Assembly (NCBI GenBank): GCA_009692045.1
Contig: SIAA01000013.1
Coordinates: forward strand, 1 to 47,015
Direction: 5' to 3'
Length of the DNA: 47,015 bases
Source: Phycisphaerales bacterium
GTDB taxonomy: Bacteria > Planctomycetota > Phycisphaerae > Phycisphaerales > SM1A02
The notes under the pieces were generated by a model that did not search any database, was not told the DNA's origin, and worked only from the letters and a program-made list of their open reading frames with translations. Position 1 is the first letter of the stretch; every line of letters begins with the position of its first letter. Positions 16,608 through 26,326 of this stretch are shown piece by piece. The translations under genes were made by a program, and so were the position numbers.

Positions 16608-19600
16608 CTACTCGTCCCTGTTCTTCGCGGAACTGCTGCGGCCAAGCCCAAGCTTGCGGATCACTGATCCGTAGAGGGATCGCCTAGCCGGTGCCGGTGG
16701 CGCGGGCACGGCCCCGCCGGCACTCGGCGCGCTGGCAGGAGTACTGCTGGGGGGGGGCACCACGGGAGCGGGGGCGGATGTCGATGTCGGCTGTGGTTGT
16801 TGAGGCGTACTGCCTCTATTGGCATTGCTGCCATTAGAGTGGTCGCCATGCGAGCTCTCGCCCTCATGTGAGCGTCCTCGTCCCCGACGGCCGCGACGCC
16901 GATTACGGGATCGCCCGCCGCCCGCGCCGTCACTTCGATCCGACCTGTCGCCTTGAGGAGCGTCTCCACCTGAGGACTTCGCATCGCTAACGCCATCTGT
17001 TCCCCCATCGCTATCCGCCGCGGAGCTGCCGCCGCCATCACTATCACTCGGAGTGGCATCACCGCCGCCAGAGTCAGTCGCCCATCGCGGGGAGTGGAGG
17101 AATCTTGCTTGAAGAACAAGTTCCGGAGTGAAGTCTGCGATGTCATCGGTAATGGTGGCAGCCGTGGCCTCATCTAGCGAGCAGCGCAGGTGGTCGAGTA
17201 ACTCACCAAGCCCAACGCCGCACTCATCTGCCACGGCCATGGCCGGTACGGGGCCATCGGGTGCAGGGAGATTCATGAGATTGCCTCTGCTGCGGCGGCG
17301 CCGCCTGCGACCATGGCGATCATCAGTATCCGGAGTTCGTGGTGCCCTCGGGGCTGGTTCGGGGCGCATGGTGTTGCGAAGGAACGCCGCGTTGTCACCA
17401 CTGAGTTCCGTCGAGTCATCGTTTAGATCTGTTAGATCCAGAGGGGGTACGGCTTCACGCAATCGGGTCAGCATGGTGGCGCGGTCGGTCCGGAGTTCGG
17501 TCGCTAGTGTTGCAAAACTCACGCTCTTGCGCCGGCGTCGTCTCTGATTGCGACCTCTACCACGGCCCTCACTTCGCGGAGCGTTTGCGCCGATTGCGAG
17601 GGAACGATTGCCGTTGCGTTGTTGCGAGGATTGAGAACCGCGGGGTGCTGGCGCCTCGTTGCCCGCCGACTCCGGCTCATCATCCTCGAGTTCATCCAGA
17701 ATGGGAGCTTCGGTGTCGTCGACTTCGGGTAGATCATCGAATCCGCCTGCCAGAGCGATCGCGGTGGCGTCGGCAGGAGCCGGATTGCGACGGCGGCGGC
17801 GGCGGCGCAGAACAGACTCGTCACCATCTCCATCCTGGTCGGCTGCCTCTACCGGCTCTCTGGGAAGATCGTCCAACACCGGCACAGGAAGCGCGGGCAA
17901 TCGGTCTATTTCAATGTCGCTGTTCCGGTCGTCCGCAGCGTATACCTCGGTGCGGTCGATGGAGAATGCTTCGCTGATGCGCACATCGATGTGCTTGCCA
18001 AATCTCATCTCAAGATCGTGCATGGCGCGACGCTTGGTTGAAAGCAGTTCGGTGGCGACCCGAGCCGAGCACACTAGTTCAACGCGGCGCACGCGGTCGT
18101 GCGCGAACAGGAGGGCGATGCGGCGCAGGGCCTCGGCAGCTACGGTGTCGGGCAGGCGCAGTTCTCCGTGACCGGTACAGTGGGGACAGTCAAAGTAATG
18201 CGTCTTGCGCAGGCTGGGCCGCATGCGCTGCCGAGTCATTTCGATCATGCCGAAATCACTGATGGGAAGGAAGGTGGTCTTGGCGCGATCGCGCTTGAGT
18301 TCCTCGCGCAGTTTGTCCTCGACGGCGCGCCGATTTTGATAGGAGCGCATATCGATGAAATCCATCACGATCAGACCGCCTAGGTCGCGAAGCCGCAGCT
18401 GTCGGCACACTTCGTTCACGGCCTCGATGTTGGTATTGAAGGCGTTGGTCTCACTATCGCGGGCACTTCGGCTCTTGCCGCTGTTGACATCGATAGCGAC
18501 CAGAGCCTCGGCCTGATCGAACACCAACTCGCCGCCGGATCGAAGCGGCACTGCCCTAGCGTGGATCTCGTCTACCTGACGCTCCACGGAAAACGCTTCA
18601 AAGAGCGGGTAGGGGCGGTCCCAGAACAGAATCTTCGGTGCGGACCGAGGCGCGACAATCTCTAGGAATAGCTTGGCACGCTCATAGGCGCTACTGCTGT
18701 CGACCACGATTGCCTCAATAGCCGGATCGGCAAAGTCGCGCAGTGTGCGGATGAGCAAGTCGCTCTCGGTGTAGAGCCCGCAGGGTGCGCCGGTGCGGTC
18801 CATGCGCTTCTCCATCGCCTTCCACAGTCGTGTTAGATAGGCGGCATCGCGCTGCAGCTCTGTCTTGGTTCGATCGAAGCCGGCCGTTCGCAATATGAAT
18901 CCGAATCCATCGGGCAGATCGAGAGAGTCAAGAATCTTGCGCATCTGGCGGCGCTGATCCTCGTCTTCGACCTTCCGGCTCACACCTACCCGATCCATGT
19001 CGGGCATCATCACCAAGAGCCGTCCGGGAATGGAGATGTAAGAAGTGACGGTGGGTCCCTTGCTGCCCAAGCCCTCTTTGATCACCTGCACGACGATTTC
19101 TTGGCCGCGTCTCAGCGCCTCCTGAATGAGCGGGCGATCGCGGCGCGGGATTTTTCTGCCCACCCGCTCAGTTCGCTCGCTGCGCTCGTTACCGGGGAAA
19201 TACTTGGGGTGCAGGTCGCTGATGTGGAGAAACCCGTTGGCACCGGTTCCAAAATCCACGAAGGCTGCTTGGATCGCGGGCTCAATGTTGATGACGCGAC
19301 CCTTGTAGATGTTGCCGACATTCGTGGCCGTCGAAGCGCGCTCAGCAAAGTAACTCTGAAGTTTCTTGCTCTCGAGCACGGCTATGCGGCACTCCTCGGC
19401 CGGTGTGTCATTCACCAGAATCAGCATCGGCTCGCTCGAGCGCACCTGTCTGATGGTGCGCTTGGCCGGAGCAGGAGTAGGGGTTGTTTGCGGCTGAGGT
19501 GCAGGAGCCGACTCTTCGGCAACCTTTGTCGCCTGTTTGCCGCGCCGTGAGCGTCCGCGTGTTGTCTTCTTGGCAGCAGGCGCAGCCTCTGCGCCGTCAG

Positions 19601-20066
19601 CTACCGGAGTGGCTTCCTCGGAACGATCCTCTCCATCTATGGCAGGCGTGTGCTCATCTGACTCGAGGGCTACAGTCGCACCATCGCCATCAGGATCACT
19701 GCCCTCCTCGATACCGCCATCATCCAAAGATTCATCTCCAGCAGCGATGATGTCCGCCTCGGCGGACTCCTCAGACCGCTGATCTGATGCGGCCGCGTCG
19801 CCCCTAGGCAGATGATCTTCCAGATCGGTTCGCTCCCTGTTGGTCAGACGGATGTCCGAAGGAGCGGCATCGTCGAACCCGATTGCTGAGAAGGACCGCT
19901 CGGCGGCGTCCTCCACCTCGCGAGTTATCCCGGCATCGTCCTGACCGTCATGATCTGGCTGCGTGGCGTCAGTTTCTGGGGTCCCGACCCCGGCGTCTTC
20001 GTGGCTGTCGCCGCTGTGATTATTGCCAGTTGCGCCGTCAGCGGCGTGTAGTTCCTCGTCCGTCAT
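16608..20066 (-). CDS. rng: Ribonuclease E/G with long acidic head and modular basic tail
   Basis: 1152 residues. Residues 1-200 are acidic and low in complexity. The S1 domain lies at about 245-340 (NIYKGRVINIEPAIQAAFVD). The catalytic core has VAIDVNSGKS (Asp526) and GGLIVMDFIDM, the two metal-binding Asp sites of RNase E/G, and FDCPHCTGHGE (Cys627, Cys630), the zinc link that joins subunits. After about residue 715 there is a tail of more than 400 residues with four or more Arg-rich clusters (for example RRRRRRR) and two short helical modules at about 850-880 and 938-975 that resemble the N-terminal IF2 repeat (LATELRTDRATMLTRL, AVADECGVGLGELLDHL). The tail would serve RNA binding and degradosome assembly by analogy with RNase E; the actual partners are unknown. 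The enzyme cuts single-stranded AU-rich RNA in rRNA and mRNA processing. First gene of the run leading to dxr. Confidence 0.93.
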   Translation of the reverse strand: MTDEELHAADGATGNNHSGDSHEDAGVGTPETDATQPDHDGQDDAGITREVEDAAERSFSAIGFDDAAPSDIRLTNRERTDLEDHLPRGDAAASDQRSEESAEADIIAAGDESLDDGGIEEGSDPDGDGATVALESDEHTPAIDGEDRSEEATPVADGAEAAPAAKKTTRGRSRRGKQATKVAEESAPAPQPQTTPTPAPAKRTIRQVRSSEPMLILVNDTPAEECRIAVLESKKLQSYFAERASTATNVGNIYKGRVINIEPAIQAAFVDFGTGANGFLHISDLHPKYFPGNERSERTERVGRKIPRRDRPLIQEALRRGQEIVVQVIKEGLGSKGPTVTSYISIPGRLLVMMPDMDRVGVSRKVEDEDQRRQMRKILDSLDLPDGFGFILRTAGFDRTKTELQRDAAYLTRLWKAMEKRMDRTGAPCGLYTESDLLIRTLRDFADPAIEAIVVDSSSAYERAKLFLEIVAPRSAPKILFWDRPYPLFEAFSVERQVDEIHARAVPLRSGGELVFDQAEALVAIDVNSGKSRSARDSETNAFNTNIEAVNEVCRQLRLRDLGGLIVMDFIDMRSYQNRRAVEDKLREELKRDRAKTTFLPISDFGMIEMTRQRMRPSLRKTHYFDCPHCTGHGELRLPDTVAAEALRRIALLFAHDRVRRVELVCSARVATELLSTKRRAMHDLEMRFGKHIDVRISEAFSIDRTEVYAADDRNSDIEIDRLPALPVPVLDDLPREPVEAADQDGDGDESVLRRRRRRRNPAPADATAIALAGGFDDLPEVDDTEAPILDELEDDEPESAGNEAPAPRGSQSSQQRNGNRSLAIGANAPRSEGRGRGRNQRRRRRKSVSFATLATELRTDRATMLTRLREAVPPLDLTDLNDDSTELSGDNAAFLRNTMRPEPAPRAPRTPDTDDRHGRRRRRRSRGNLMNLPAPDGPVPAMAVADECGVGLGELLDHLRCSLDEATAATITDDIADFTPELVLQARFLHSPRWATDSGGGDATPSDSDGGGSSAADSDGGTDGVSDAKSSGGDAPQGDRSDRSDGAGGGRSRNRRRGRRGRGRSHEGESSHGDHSNGSNANRGSTPQQPQPTSTSAPAPVVPPPSSTPASAPSAGGAVPAPPAPARRSLYGSVIRKLGLGRSSSAKNRDE

Positions 20067-20317
20067 GTGATTGCTCCGCCGCGTTATCGCGGCAAGTCAT
20101 GGCGGATCGAGTTCGCTCCACTTGGCAGGCAAGGACAACAAGAGAGTCGCCCGAGGGCGTCCCGATTGTTGAAACCAGTACATCTACTTCAAGTGAGGGC
20201 AATTCGTCGTTCCACCCGCGCATCAGCGTCGTCCTCGTCCACCTGCATTTCCGCAGGGAGGGGAGCGCAACTCAGCGCCTAGTTTGAAAAAGTTCCGTGC
20301 AAAGTGGGCGGTTGTGT

Positions 20318-20335
20318 GGTTCAGTCTGTTGAACC
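20318..20335. other. Inverted repeat over the ptsI stop codon
   Basis: GGTTCA and TGAACC form a perfect 6-bp stem around a 6-base loop; the ptsI stop lies in one arm. No T-run follows on either strand, so it is not a clear terminator. The remaining 254 bases up to the RNase E/G start show no gene; a promoter for the rng run should lie here but none is distinct. Confidence 0.35.
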
Positions 20336-22081
20336 GACAAGCGCTTCAGGGTCGATCCTTCGTAGTTCATCGCGCAGGAAACTTGTTACCTGGCGTTCGG
20401 ATTCAAATGAGCCCACTCTGCGGGCGAGCAACTCGCATCGCGGAATGTCCACCAACCGCAACACCCGTTTTATGACAGGAATTTGCGCCGGAGTCATGGA
20501 GAGTGTACGGACCCCCATGCCAATAAGCAACATGGTGAAGAGGGGGTCGCCCGCGATCTCGCCGCAAACGCTTACCTCACGCGAGGAGTGGCGGGCAGCG
20601 CGTACTACCGACTTCACAAGGCTGATAACCGCAGGATCCGCTGCAGTGTACAGGCTGGCAACCCGCTCATTTCCTCGATCGACGGCTAGGGTGTACTGGG
20701 TCAGATCGTTGGTGCCGATGGAGAAGAAGTCCGACTCCCCAGCAAAGACGCGAGCCATGATCGCGGCACTTGGCACCTCGATCATCATGCCCATCTGTAT
20801 GTTCGGATCAAAGGCGATTCCCTCCTCGGCCAGTTCCTCGCAGAGGTCGCGCACGATCAACTTGGTCCGCCTCAGCTCCATGAGATTGCAAATGAGCGGG
20901 AACATCATGCGCAGAGGTCCGAGGGCGGATGCGCGGAGGATTGCTCGCAGCTGCGTCTTGAACAGACCAGGATGGCGCAGGCAGTACCGGATGCTCCGGA
21001 GCCCGAGGAATGGATTGCGTTCCTGTTCGGCCGAGTGTTCCTGGGTGTACTTGTCTGCTCCGAGATCCAGCGTTCGCAGGGTCAGCGATCGTCCCTGCAG
21101 CAGTTCCAGAGTGCGGCGGTATGCCTCGAAGTGATCCGTCTCGGTCGGTGCCGTGTGGGAAGTCAGATGGAGGAACTCAGTTCGGTAGAGCCCAACGCCA
21201 TCGCCGCCGTTATCGAGAGTCGCTCGAACCTCCTCGGGGAACTCAATGTTTCCCATCAGGCGCATCTGCACACCATCCAGCGTGACCGAAGGGAGCGCGG
21301 CTACCTCCTGGAGTGACTGATGGCGCGCCCGGATTCGGTCGCGGTCGAGGCGGTACCTCGTCAGCGTCTCTGCATCCGGTCGGGCAATCACCGTTCCCAA
21401 TGAGCCGTCGACGATCACTTCATCGCCATCGCTAATTAGTTGCGTCGCCGTGCCGCAGCCCACGACTGCGGGAACACCCAGGGCCCGCGCGATGATGGAA
21501 GTGTGCCCAGTCAGACCGCCGCCGTCGATCACAAAGCCCAGGGCACCGGCATGGTGAAACTGTGAAGCTTCGCTGGGAGTCAACTCGTGGGCGATGATGA
21601 TGGCAGGTTCCGTCGTGGATCCCCCCAGCCGCTTGAGGTCGATGGCATCACCGGCCAACTTGCCCACCAGTCGCCGCTCCAGATCAACAACATCGTTGGC
21701 CTTCTGTTGAAACACTTCATTGGTAGCGCTGCGGAAAGTGTCCGCCAATTTTTGCAGCGTCTCGCTTACCGCGTACTCCGCTGTCACGTTTTCGCGGGCG
21801 ATGTCGGCTCGGATCGGATCAATGAGGGCGCGATCTCGCAGCAGCCCTATGTGAAAGTCAAAAATCTTGGCAGCATCCTTGTCGCGCTCGCGGGTGCGAT
21901 CGCGCAGGGTCTCAAGATCGCGGAGAGACTCACTCACAGCACGATCAACGCGCGCGTGCTCGGTCGCCACCTCCGATGGATCAACAGTGCGATAGGAAAC
22001 GCGACCGACCCCCTCGGTGAGCACCCAAGCCTTGCCGATGGCGACCCCAGGACTGACAGCTATGCCTCTGATGGAGTTCAT
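20321..22081 (-). CDS. ptsI: Phosphoenolpyruvate-protein phosphotransferase (PTS enzyme I)
   Basis: 586 residues, typical length. The N-terminal HPr-binding and swivelling phospho-His domain ends in GGGLTGHTSIIAR with His193 as the phosphorylated residue. The PEP-binding TIM barrel has GLYRTEFL, FSIGTNDLTQYTLAVDR and VSVCGEIAGDP with the catalytic Cys. It transfers phosphate from PEP to HPr. No ptsH, EIIA or sugar permease is nearby, so it may belong to a regulatory (nitrogen-type or kinase-linked) phosphorelay rather than sugar uptake; the N-terminal GAF domain of EI-Ntr is absent. Same strand as dnaK upstream, with a probable terminator between. Confidence 0.95.
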   Translation of the reverse strand: MNSIRGIAVSPGVAIGKAWVLTEGVGRVSYRTVDPSEVATEHARVDRAVSESLRDLETLRDRTRERDKDAAKIFDFHIGLLRDRALIDPIRADIARENVTAEYAVSETLQKLADTFRSATNEVFQQKANDVVDLERRLVGKLAGDAIDLKRLGGSTTEPAIIIAHELTPSEASQFHHAGALGFVIDGGGLTGHTSIIARALGVPAVVGCGTATQLISDGDEVIVDGSLGTVIARPDAETLTRYRLDRDRIRARHQSLQEVAALPSVTLDGVQMRLMGNIEFPEEVRATLDNGGDGVGLYRTEFLHLTSHTAPTETDHFEAYRRTLELLQGRSLTLRTLDLGADKYTQEHSAEQERNPFLGLRSIRYCLRHPGLFKTQLRAILRASALGPLRMMFPLICNLMELRRTKLIVRDLCEELAEEGIAFDPNIQMGMMIEVPSAAIMARVFAGESDFFSIGTNDLTQYTLAVDRGNERVASLYTAADPAVISLVKSVVRAARHSSREVSVCGEIAGDPLFTMLLIGMGVRTLSMTPAQIPVIKRVLRLVDIPRCELLARRVGSFESERQVTSFLRDELRRIDPEALVGSTD

Positions 22082-22164
22082 TGGAGGGCGGAAGGCGCGA
22101 GCTGAGATCCTTCCGGCAACGAGCCCGAGGGATCGAGAGCTGCGGTCCGATCAATGACACCATA

Positions 22165-22198
22165 GCAAAAGCCCCCAAGGCTTGGAAGCATTAGGGGC
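22165..22198 (-). terminator. Probable intrinsic terminator after dnaK
   Basis: On the minus strand GCCCC (22198-22194) pairs with GGGGC (22175-22171), an inner CCAAG/CTTGG palindrome lies between, and TTTTGC follows directly. It lies about 60 bases past the dnaK stop. The two stems compete, so strength is uncertain. Confidence 0.45.
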
Positions 22199-22257
22199 GG
22201 AGATTTGCCAGGAGCCCAGAGTTTGCTGCGGGAGGTGGAGCCCGCGGCGCGGCAGCC

Positions 22258-24150
22258 CTACTTGCCGTCTTTTACCTCATATTCGGCATCGATCACATCG
22301 TCCTTGGACTTGGTGGCACCATTGGCGCCAGCCCCGGCCGACTGCTCCTTAGCGGCCTCATAGGCGATCTTGCCGAGTTCCATGGCGGCATCATTCAGGG
22401 TTTTCATGGCGGCTTGAATCGCAGCCTTGTCATCTCCCTTGGCAGTTGATTCGAGATTGGAGATCGCCGACTCGACCTTGCTGCGCAGTTCGGCAGAAAC
22501 CTTGGCGCCGTGCTCCTCTAGGGACTTGTGGGTGGCGTGGGCGGCCTGCTCGGCCTGATTGCGCAAGTCGACCAGTTCACGGCGAGCCTTGTCGGCATCG
22601 GCGTTCTGCTCCGCCTCGCGCTTCATCCTCTCGATCTCATCCTTGCTGATGCCGCTCGAGCCGGTGATGCGAATCTCTTGCTTCTTGCTGGACGCTTTGT
22701 CGGTGGCTGACACATTGAGAATCCCGTTGGCATCAATGTTGAACTCGACTTCGATCTGCGGCAATCCCCGTGGAGCCGAAGGGATGCCGGTGAGGTCAAA
22801 GCGGCCCAAGCTGCGGTTGTCGCTGGCGAACTCGCGCTCACCCTGGAGCACATGAATCGTCACTGAGGTCTGATTATCACTCGCGGTGGAGAATGTCTCC
22901 TTCTTGCTGGTGGGGATGGTGGTGTTCTTCTCGATCAACCTGGTCAGAACGCCGCCGAGAGTCTCGACGCCAAGTGAGAGTGGCGTGACATCGAGAAGCA
23001 ACACATCCTTGACCTCGCCCTGGAGGACGCCGCCCTGAATGGCCGCGCCCACGGCGACGACCTCATCGGGGTTGATGCTCTTGTCCAGTTCCTTGGCTTG
23101 GAAAATGTCCTTGGCAATCTCCTGCACCTTGGGAATGCGAATGGAGCCGCCGACCAACACGACTTCTTGAACATCCGTGGGCTTGAGTCCGGCATCCTTG
23201 AGGCAGGTTTCGCAGGGGGCGCGCAGGCGAGCAAAGAGATCGCTGCAAAGTGACTCGAAACTGGCACGCGTAATCGTCACCTGCAGGTGCTTGGGTCCGC
23301 TCTGGTCCGCGGTTATGAAGGGCAGATTGACCGTGGTCTCGAGCTGGGTTGACAGTTCGATCTTGGCCTTTTCCGCTGCCTCCTTGAGGCGCTGCAGTGC
23401 CATCGGGTCCTTGCGGACATCAATGCCCTCGTGCTTGCGGAAGTCTTCGGCTATGTGGTCGATCAACTTCTGGTCGAAGTCGTCACCGCCAAGGTGACCA
23501 TCGCCGTTGCTGGAGAGAACTTCGAATACCCCATCGCCAACATCGAGGATCGAGACATCGAACGTGCCTCCTCCGAGATCAAAGACTGCGATGCGGGCGT
23601 TCTTCTTCTTCTCCAGTCCATAGGCCAGAGCGGCAGCGGTCGGCTCGTTGATGATTCGCTCAACCTTCAGGCCAGCGATTTCGCCAGCGTCCTTTGTAGC
23701 CTGCCTCTGACTGTCGTTGAAGTAGGCGGGAACGGTGATGACGGCGCGATCGACCTTCTCACCCAGATAGTCCTCGGCAACCTTCTTCAACTCCTGCAGG
23801 ATCATGGCGCTGATCTCGGGGGGCGTGAAACTGCGCCCACGGATGTTGACCTTTACCAGGTCAGTAGGACCGCCCTCGACCGTGAATGGCACAATCTTCT
23901 CTTCGTGCTGCACTTCATCGTGGCGACGGCCCATGAATCGTTTGATGGAGAACACGGTGTTCTTGGGATTGGTCACCTGCTGGTGGCGAGCAGGTTGCCC
24001 GATCAGTCGGTCACCCTTCTCCGTGAAACCAACTACGCTCGGAGTCGTGCGCTGCCCCTGCGAGTTGATGAGCACCTTGGGCTGGCCGCCCTCCATGATG
24101 GCAACCACGCTGTTAGTTGTGCCTAGGTCGATTCCGATGATCTTTGACAT
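22258..24150 (-). CDS. dnaK: Chaperone DnaK (Hsp70)
   Basis: 630 residues from ATG 24150, where [18 protein letters not shown] begins and AAGGA lies upstream; the frame stays open further upstream but has no homology there. Conserved blocks are [49 protein letters not shown], the substrate-binding domain ([18 protein letters not shown]) and the C-terminal [13 protein letters not shown]-driven folding chaperone of the cytosol working with DnaJ and GrpE, neither of which is in the window. No CIRCE operator (TTAGCACTC...GAGTGCTAA) was seen upstream. Replaced at its 5' side by a 253-base divergent gap to the EEP-family gene. Confidence 0.98.
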   Translation of the reverse strand: MSKIIGIDLGTTNSVVAIMEGGQPKVLINSQGQRTTPSVVGFTEKGDRLIGQPARHQQVTNPKNTVFSIKRFMGRRHDEVQHEEKIVPFTVEGGPTDLVKVNIRGRSFTPPEISAMILQELKKVAEDYLGEKVDRAVITVPAYFNDSQRQATKDAGEIAGLKVERIINEPTAAALAYGLEKKKNARIAVFDLGGGTFDVSILDVGDGVFEVLSSNGDGHLGGDDFDQKLIDHIAEDFRKHEGIDVRKDPMALQRLKEAAEKAKIELSTQLETTVNLPFITADQSGPKHLQVTITRASFESLCSDLFARLRAPCETCLKDAGLKPTDVQEVVLVGGSIRIPKVQEIAKDIFQAKELDKSINPDEVVAVGAAIQGGVLQGEVKDVLLLDVTPLSLGVETLGGVLTRLIEKNTTIPTSKKETFSTASDNQTSVTIHVLQGEREFASDNRSLGRFDLTGIPSAPRGLPQIEVEFNIDANGILNVSATDKASSKKQEIRITGSSGISKDEIERMKREAEQNADADKARRELVDLRNQAEQAAHATHKSLEEHGAKVSAELRSKVESAISNLESTAKGDDKAAIQAAMKTLNDAAMELGKIAYEAAKEQSAGAGANGATKSKDDVIDAEYEVKDGK

Positions 24151-24171
24151 TGTTGCTGAGGTCCTTTCGAT

Positions 24172-24185
24172 GTCCGCTTTCGGAC
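24172..24185 (-). promoter_or_regulatory. Small hairpin just upstream of the dnaK ribosome site
   Basis: GTCCG-AAAG-CGGAC is a perfect 5-bp stem with a tetraloop on the minus strand, ending 21 bases before the dnaK ATG and just ahead of AAAGGA. It could stabilise the leader or affect initiation; this is inference. The rest of the divergent gap (to 24403) shows no gene. Confidence 0.3.
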
Positions 24186-24403
24186 GGTTGTGCATGGCAA
24201 GCCCCGTGCCAATCGGCAGCGCCCGTCGCAGGCTGCTTGCAGGAACTCGGGGGGCCGATTGCCGCCAAAGCCTCACTGCATCGCGGTCAAGCCTCGGTCA
24301 TTACAAATGGCGAGCCGTCGCGCCTCGCGTTCTGGGCAGATGCCGCGGTGTTGCAACTGTTTGCCTGCCAACTTGGCACAATCCTGCCGCTGAATACTGA
24401 TCC

Positions 24404-25384
24404 ATGATGGTGCCAAGTCCAACCACAGGGAAGCACTTGCGAAGAGTGACCGGCTCGCTGCTGTGGTGGGCGCTCTTCAGTTGCGCCTTCATCACCACGG
24501 TCGCGTGGCTAGTTGGCGCAATCGTCGGAGATCGATTCGCCCTCACTCAAGGACTCTCTTGGATTCCCGTTGAGCTGGTGTCTATCTCCCTCGCGGCGCT
24601 CGGCACCGCTGCAACTGTTTGTCGTCGCAGCAGCGAGGTGAAGTGGGCGTGCTGGCTCGGTGCGATCGGGCTGGGGCTGTGGGCCGTGACGGAGGATGTG
24701 GGGTTCAGTCGGCGCCCGAGCGATGGGGCGTTTACCAAGGTGTGCTTCGTAAACGCTCAGTGGCCCGGCCAAGAAGCCGCCGAATCTGTGGCGACATCCC
24801 TGGCATCGCTGACATTCGATCTGCTCATCGTGACTGATGCCGGGCCGAGATTGCTCCCGCGACTAAACATGCTTGCTGAGACTCGGGGTGATCGCCTCAT
24901 CACTGTGGGGCAGTTCGCGGTGGTAACTCGGTTAGAGGTTTCCGGTGTGCGAACACTCTTTGCGGATGGGCTGTCGACGGTAGCAGAGTTGAACGCCATG
25001 ATCGGTGCGCAGTCAGCCCTTAGGGTTGCGATCTTCAACCTGCCCTCTCATTGGAATCGACCGAGGATGTTGCTAGCAACGAACTTGCATCGGTCGCTGT
25101 CATCGCTCGGCACTGACAGCGCCGACTTGGCGGTTGGAGACTTCAATATGACCAATGGACCGGCACTTGCTGCGCTACTGCCAGCCATGCGAGATTCCTT
25201 CACTTTGGCGGGAAGTGGCTGGCGCGGAACCTATCCCAGTTCACTACCTCTGTGGCAGAGTGACCACATTTTCGTTGGGTCCTCTTGGGAATGTGCCTAT
25301 TCCGCGGGTATCACCCTGCGGGGCACACCTCACCGTGCCCTTGAGGTATGGGTCAGGCCCAAGCGTGGACCGCTACCTCGATGA
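24404..25384 (+). CDS. Membrane-anchored endonuclease/exonuclease/phosphatase-family protein
   Basis: 326 residues. Three hydrophobic segments at the start (about 20-40, 50-70 and 82-98) are followed by a soluble EEP-fold domain. LAVGDFNMTNGP (Asp246, Asn248) and QSDHIFVGS (Asp287, His288) are the characteristic late motifs, but the early Glu-containing motif (usually QE) is replaced by FVNAQW and VTDAG, so activity is uncertain. The layout (N-terminal helices, then EEP domain) resembles YafD-type proteins. Substrate unknown: DNA, phosphoinositide-like or sugar phosphate have all been found in the family. Its 3' end overlaps the pseudopilin gene by 12 bases on the opposite strand. Confidence 0.75.
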   Translation: MMVPSPTTGKHLRRVTGSLLWWALFSCAFITTVAWLVGAIVGDRFALTQGLSWIPVELVSISLAALGTAATVCRRSSEVKWACWLGAIGLGLWAVTEDVGFSRRPSDGAFTKVCFVNAQWPGQEAAESVATSLASLTFDLLIVTDAGPRLLPRLNMLAETRGDRLITVGQFAVVTRLEVSGVRTLFADGLSTVAELNAMIGAQSALRVAIFNLPSHWNRPRMLLATNLHRSLSSLGTDSADLAVGDFNMTNGPALAALLPAMRDSFTLAGSGWRGTYPSSLPLWQSDHIFVGSSWECAYSAGITLRGTPHRALEVWVRPKRGPLPR

Positions 25385-26191
25385 ATCCATCTGTTTCCAG
25401 AGATTGGCGTACCTGATGACCATCTCAGGCGTTGACTGATCAGTGGCGTTCTGGGGGACTGCCTCATTGAACAGGAAAGTAGAGTCCTTCCACCAGCGCA
25501 CGGACAGATCGCAGCGCAAGAGGTTTGCACCAACTACATGATTGATGTCCGCCTTAGAGCGCATGCCATCTGCAACTAGCGTGACTTCGCTCGGTGCGCC
25601 ATCGGTAATGCGCCGGAATGAGCCGTCAGTCTTGAGGTCGCCGCGGTAGTGATAGTTCGTGAAGGCGGCGAAAGCACCAGACGGGAACCCGCCGCCATCA
25701 CCATGATTCGCCACAAAGGAGTGCACGCCTCGATGGCAGGGGCAGTAAAGGATCCGAGGGTTGTCGATGTATGAGTTAGTGGCATCGATCAGCCGACCCA
25801 GACCCTCCGCCCGATTCTGAGTGACCGTTTCTCCTTCATCGGAAATGAATGTCATGAGTCCAGTGGAGGCCGCCATCATCTCTTGGGGCTTGCACTCATC
25901 ACCTGGAAGACCAAAGTAACTCGCGGGAAGTCTGTCATCGCGCTCACTCACATACAGGTTGATCCCGATCCCGATCTGGCGCATGTTTGACATGCAGGTC
26001 ACGCGCCGAGCGTTCTCTCTAGCCGACTTGAATGCCGGCATCATCATGGAGGAGAGGAGGGCGACAATGGAGATGACAATTAACAACTCCACGAGCGTAA
26101 ATGCACGCACGAGTCGCGGGCGGAGGGGATTGTCTTCAAAAAACTGCAGAGAAACGCCTTTCAGCTTGATATCTCGCGTGGTCTGAACCAA
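25373..26191 (-). CDS. Type II pseudopilin-like protein (prepilin N-methylation motif)
   Basis: 272 residues. RAFTLVELLIVISIVALL is a class III (prepilin) signal: cleavage expected after Ala30, Phe31 methylated, Glu35 at position +5. The leader of 30 residues is long. A globular domain follows with CPCHRG and several Cys. Near the end HVVGANLLRCDLS, where His is nine residues from an Asp, is close to the H-X9-DG motif that marks large families of planctomycete pseudopilins (here DL instead of DG). Such proteins are thought to be exported by type II-like machinery; the secretin at the right edge could be part of it, but they are 18 kb apart. Divergent from the sigma factor gene, 135 bases away. 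Confidence 0.85.
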   Translation of the reverse strand: MVQTTRDIKLKGVSLQFFEDNPLRPRLVRAFTLVELLIVISIVALLSSMMMPAFKSARENARRVTCMSNMRQIGIGINLYVSERDDRLPASYFGLPGDECKPQEMMAASTGLMTFISDEGETVTQNRAEGLGRLIDATNSYIDNPRILYCPCHRGVHSFVANHGDGGGFPSGAFAAFTNYHYRGDLKTDGSFRRITDGAPSEVTLVADGMRSKADINHVVGANLLRCDLSVRWWKDSTFLFNEAVPQNATDQSTPEMVIRYANLWKQMDSSR

Positions 26192-26326
26192 CTCGATCTA
26201 CAGAAGAGTGCCACAAAAACGGTTGCAGGGGAAGTGCAATAAAACGGACTTTTTATCTTGCGTAGCGATTCTGTCGCGATACCTTGTATCTGTTCGGTAG
26301 GGCTTCGTAACAAAGTGGGTGGGAAA

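Noticed and set aside
16608-20066. Repeated Arg/Asp-coding runs considered as a CRISPR or DNA repeat array
   Set aside because: Copies are irregular in spacing and in sequence, coding in one frame, and without spacer structure.
24151-24276. 42-residue N-terminal extension of DnaK
   Set aside because: Hsp70 starts directly at [10 protein letters not shown] with an upstream AAGGA; the extra part has no homology.
24151-24403. CIRCE or heat-shock sigma promoter for dnaK
   Set aside because: No TTAGCACTC/GAGTGCTAA pair; a TTGACC is present but no -10 at a suitable distance.
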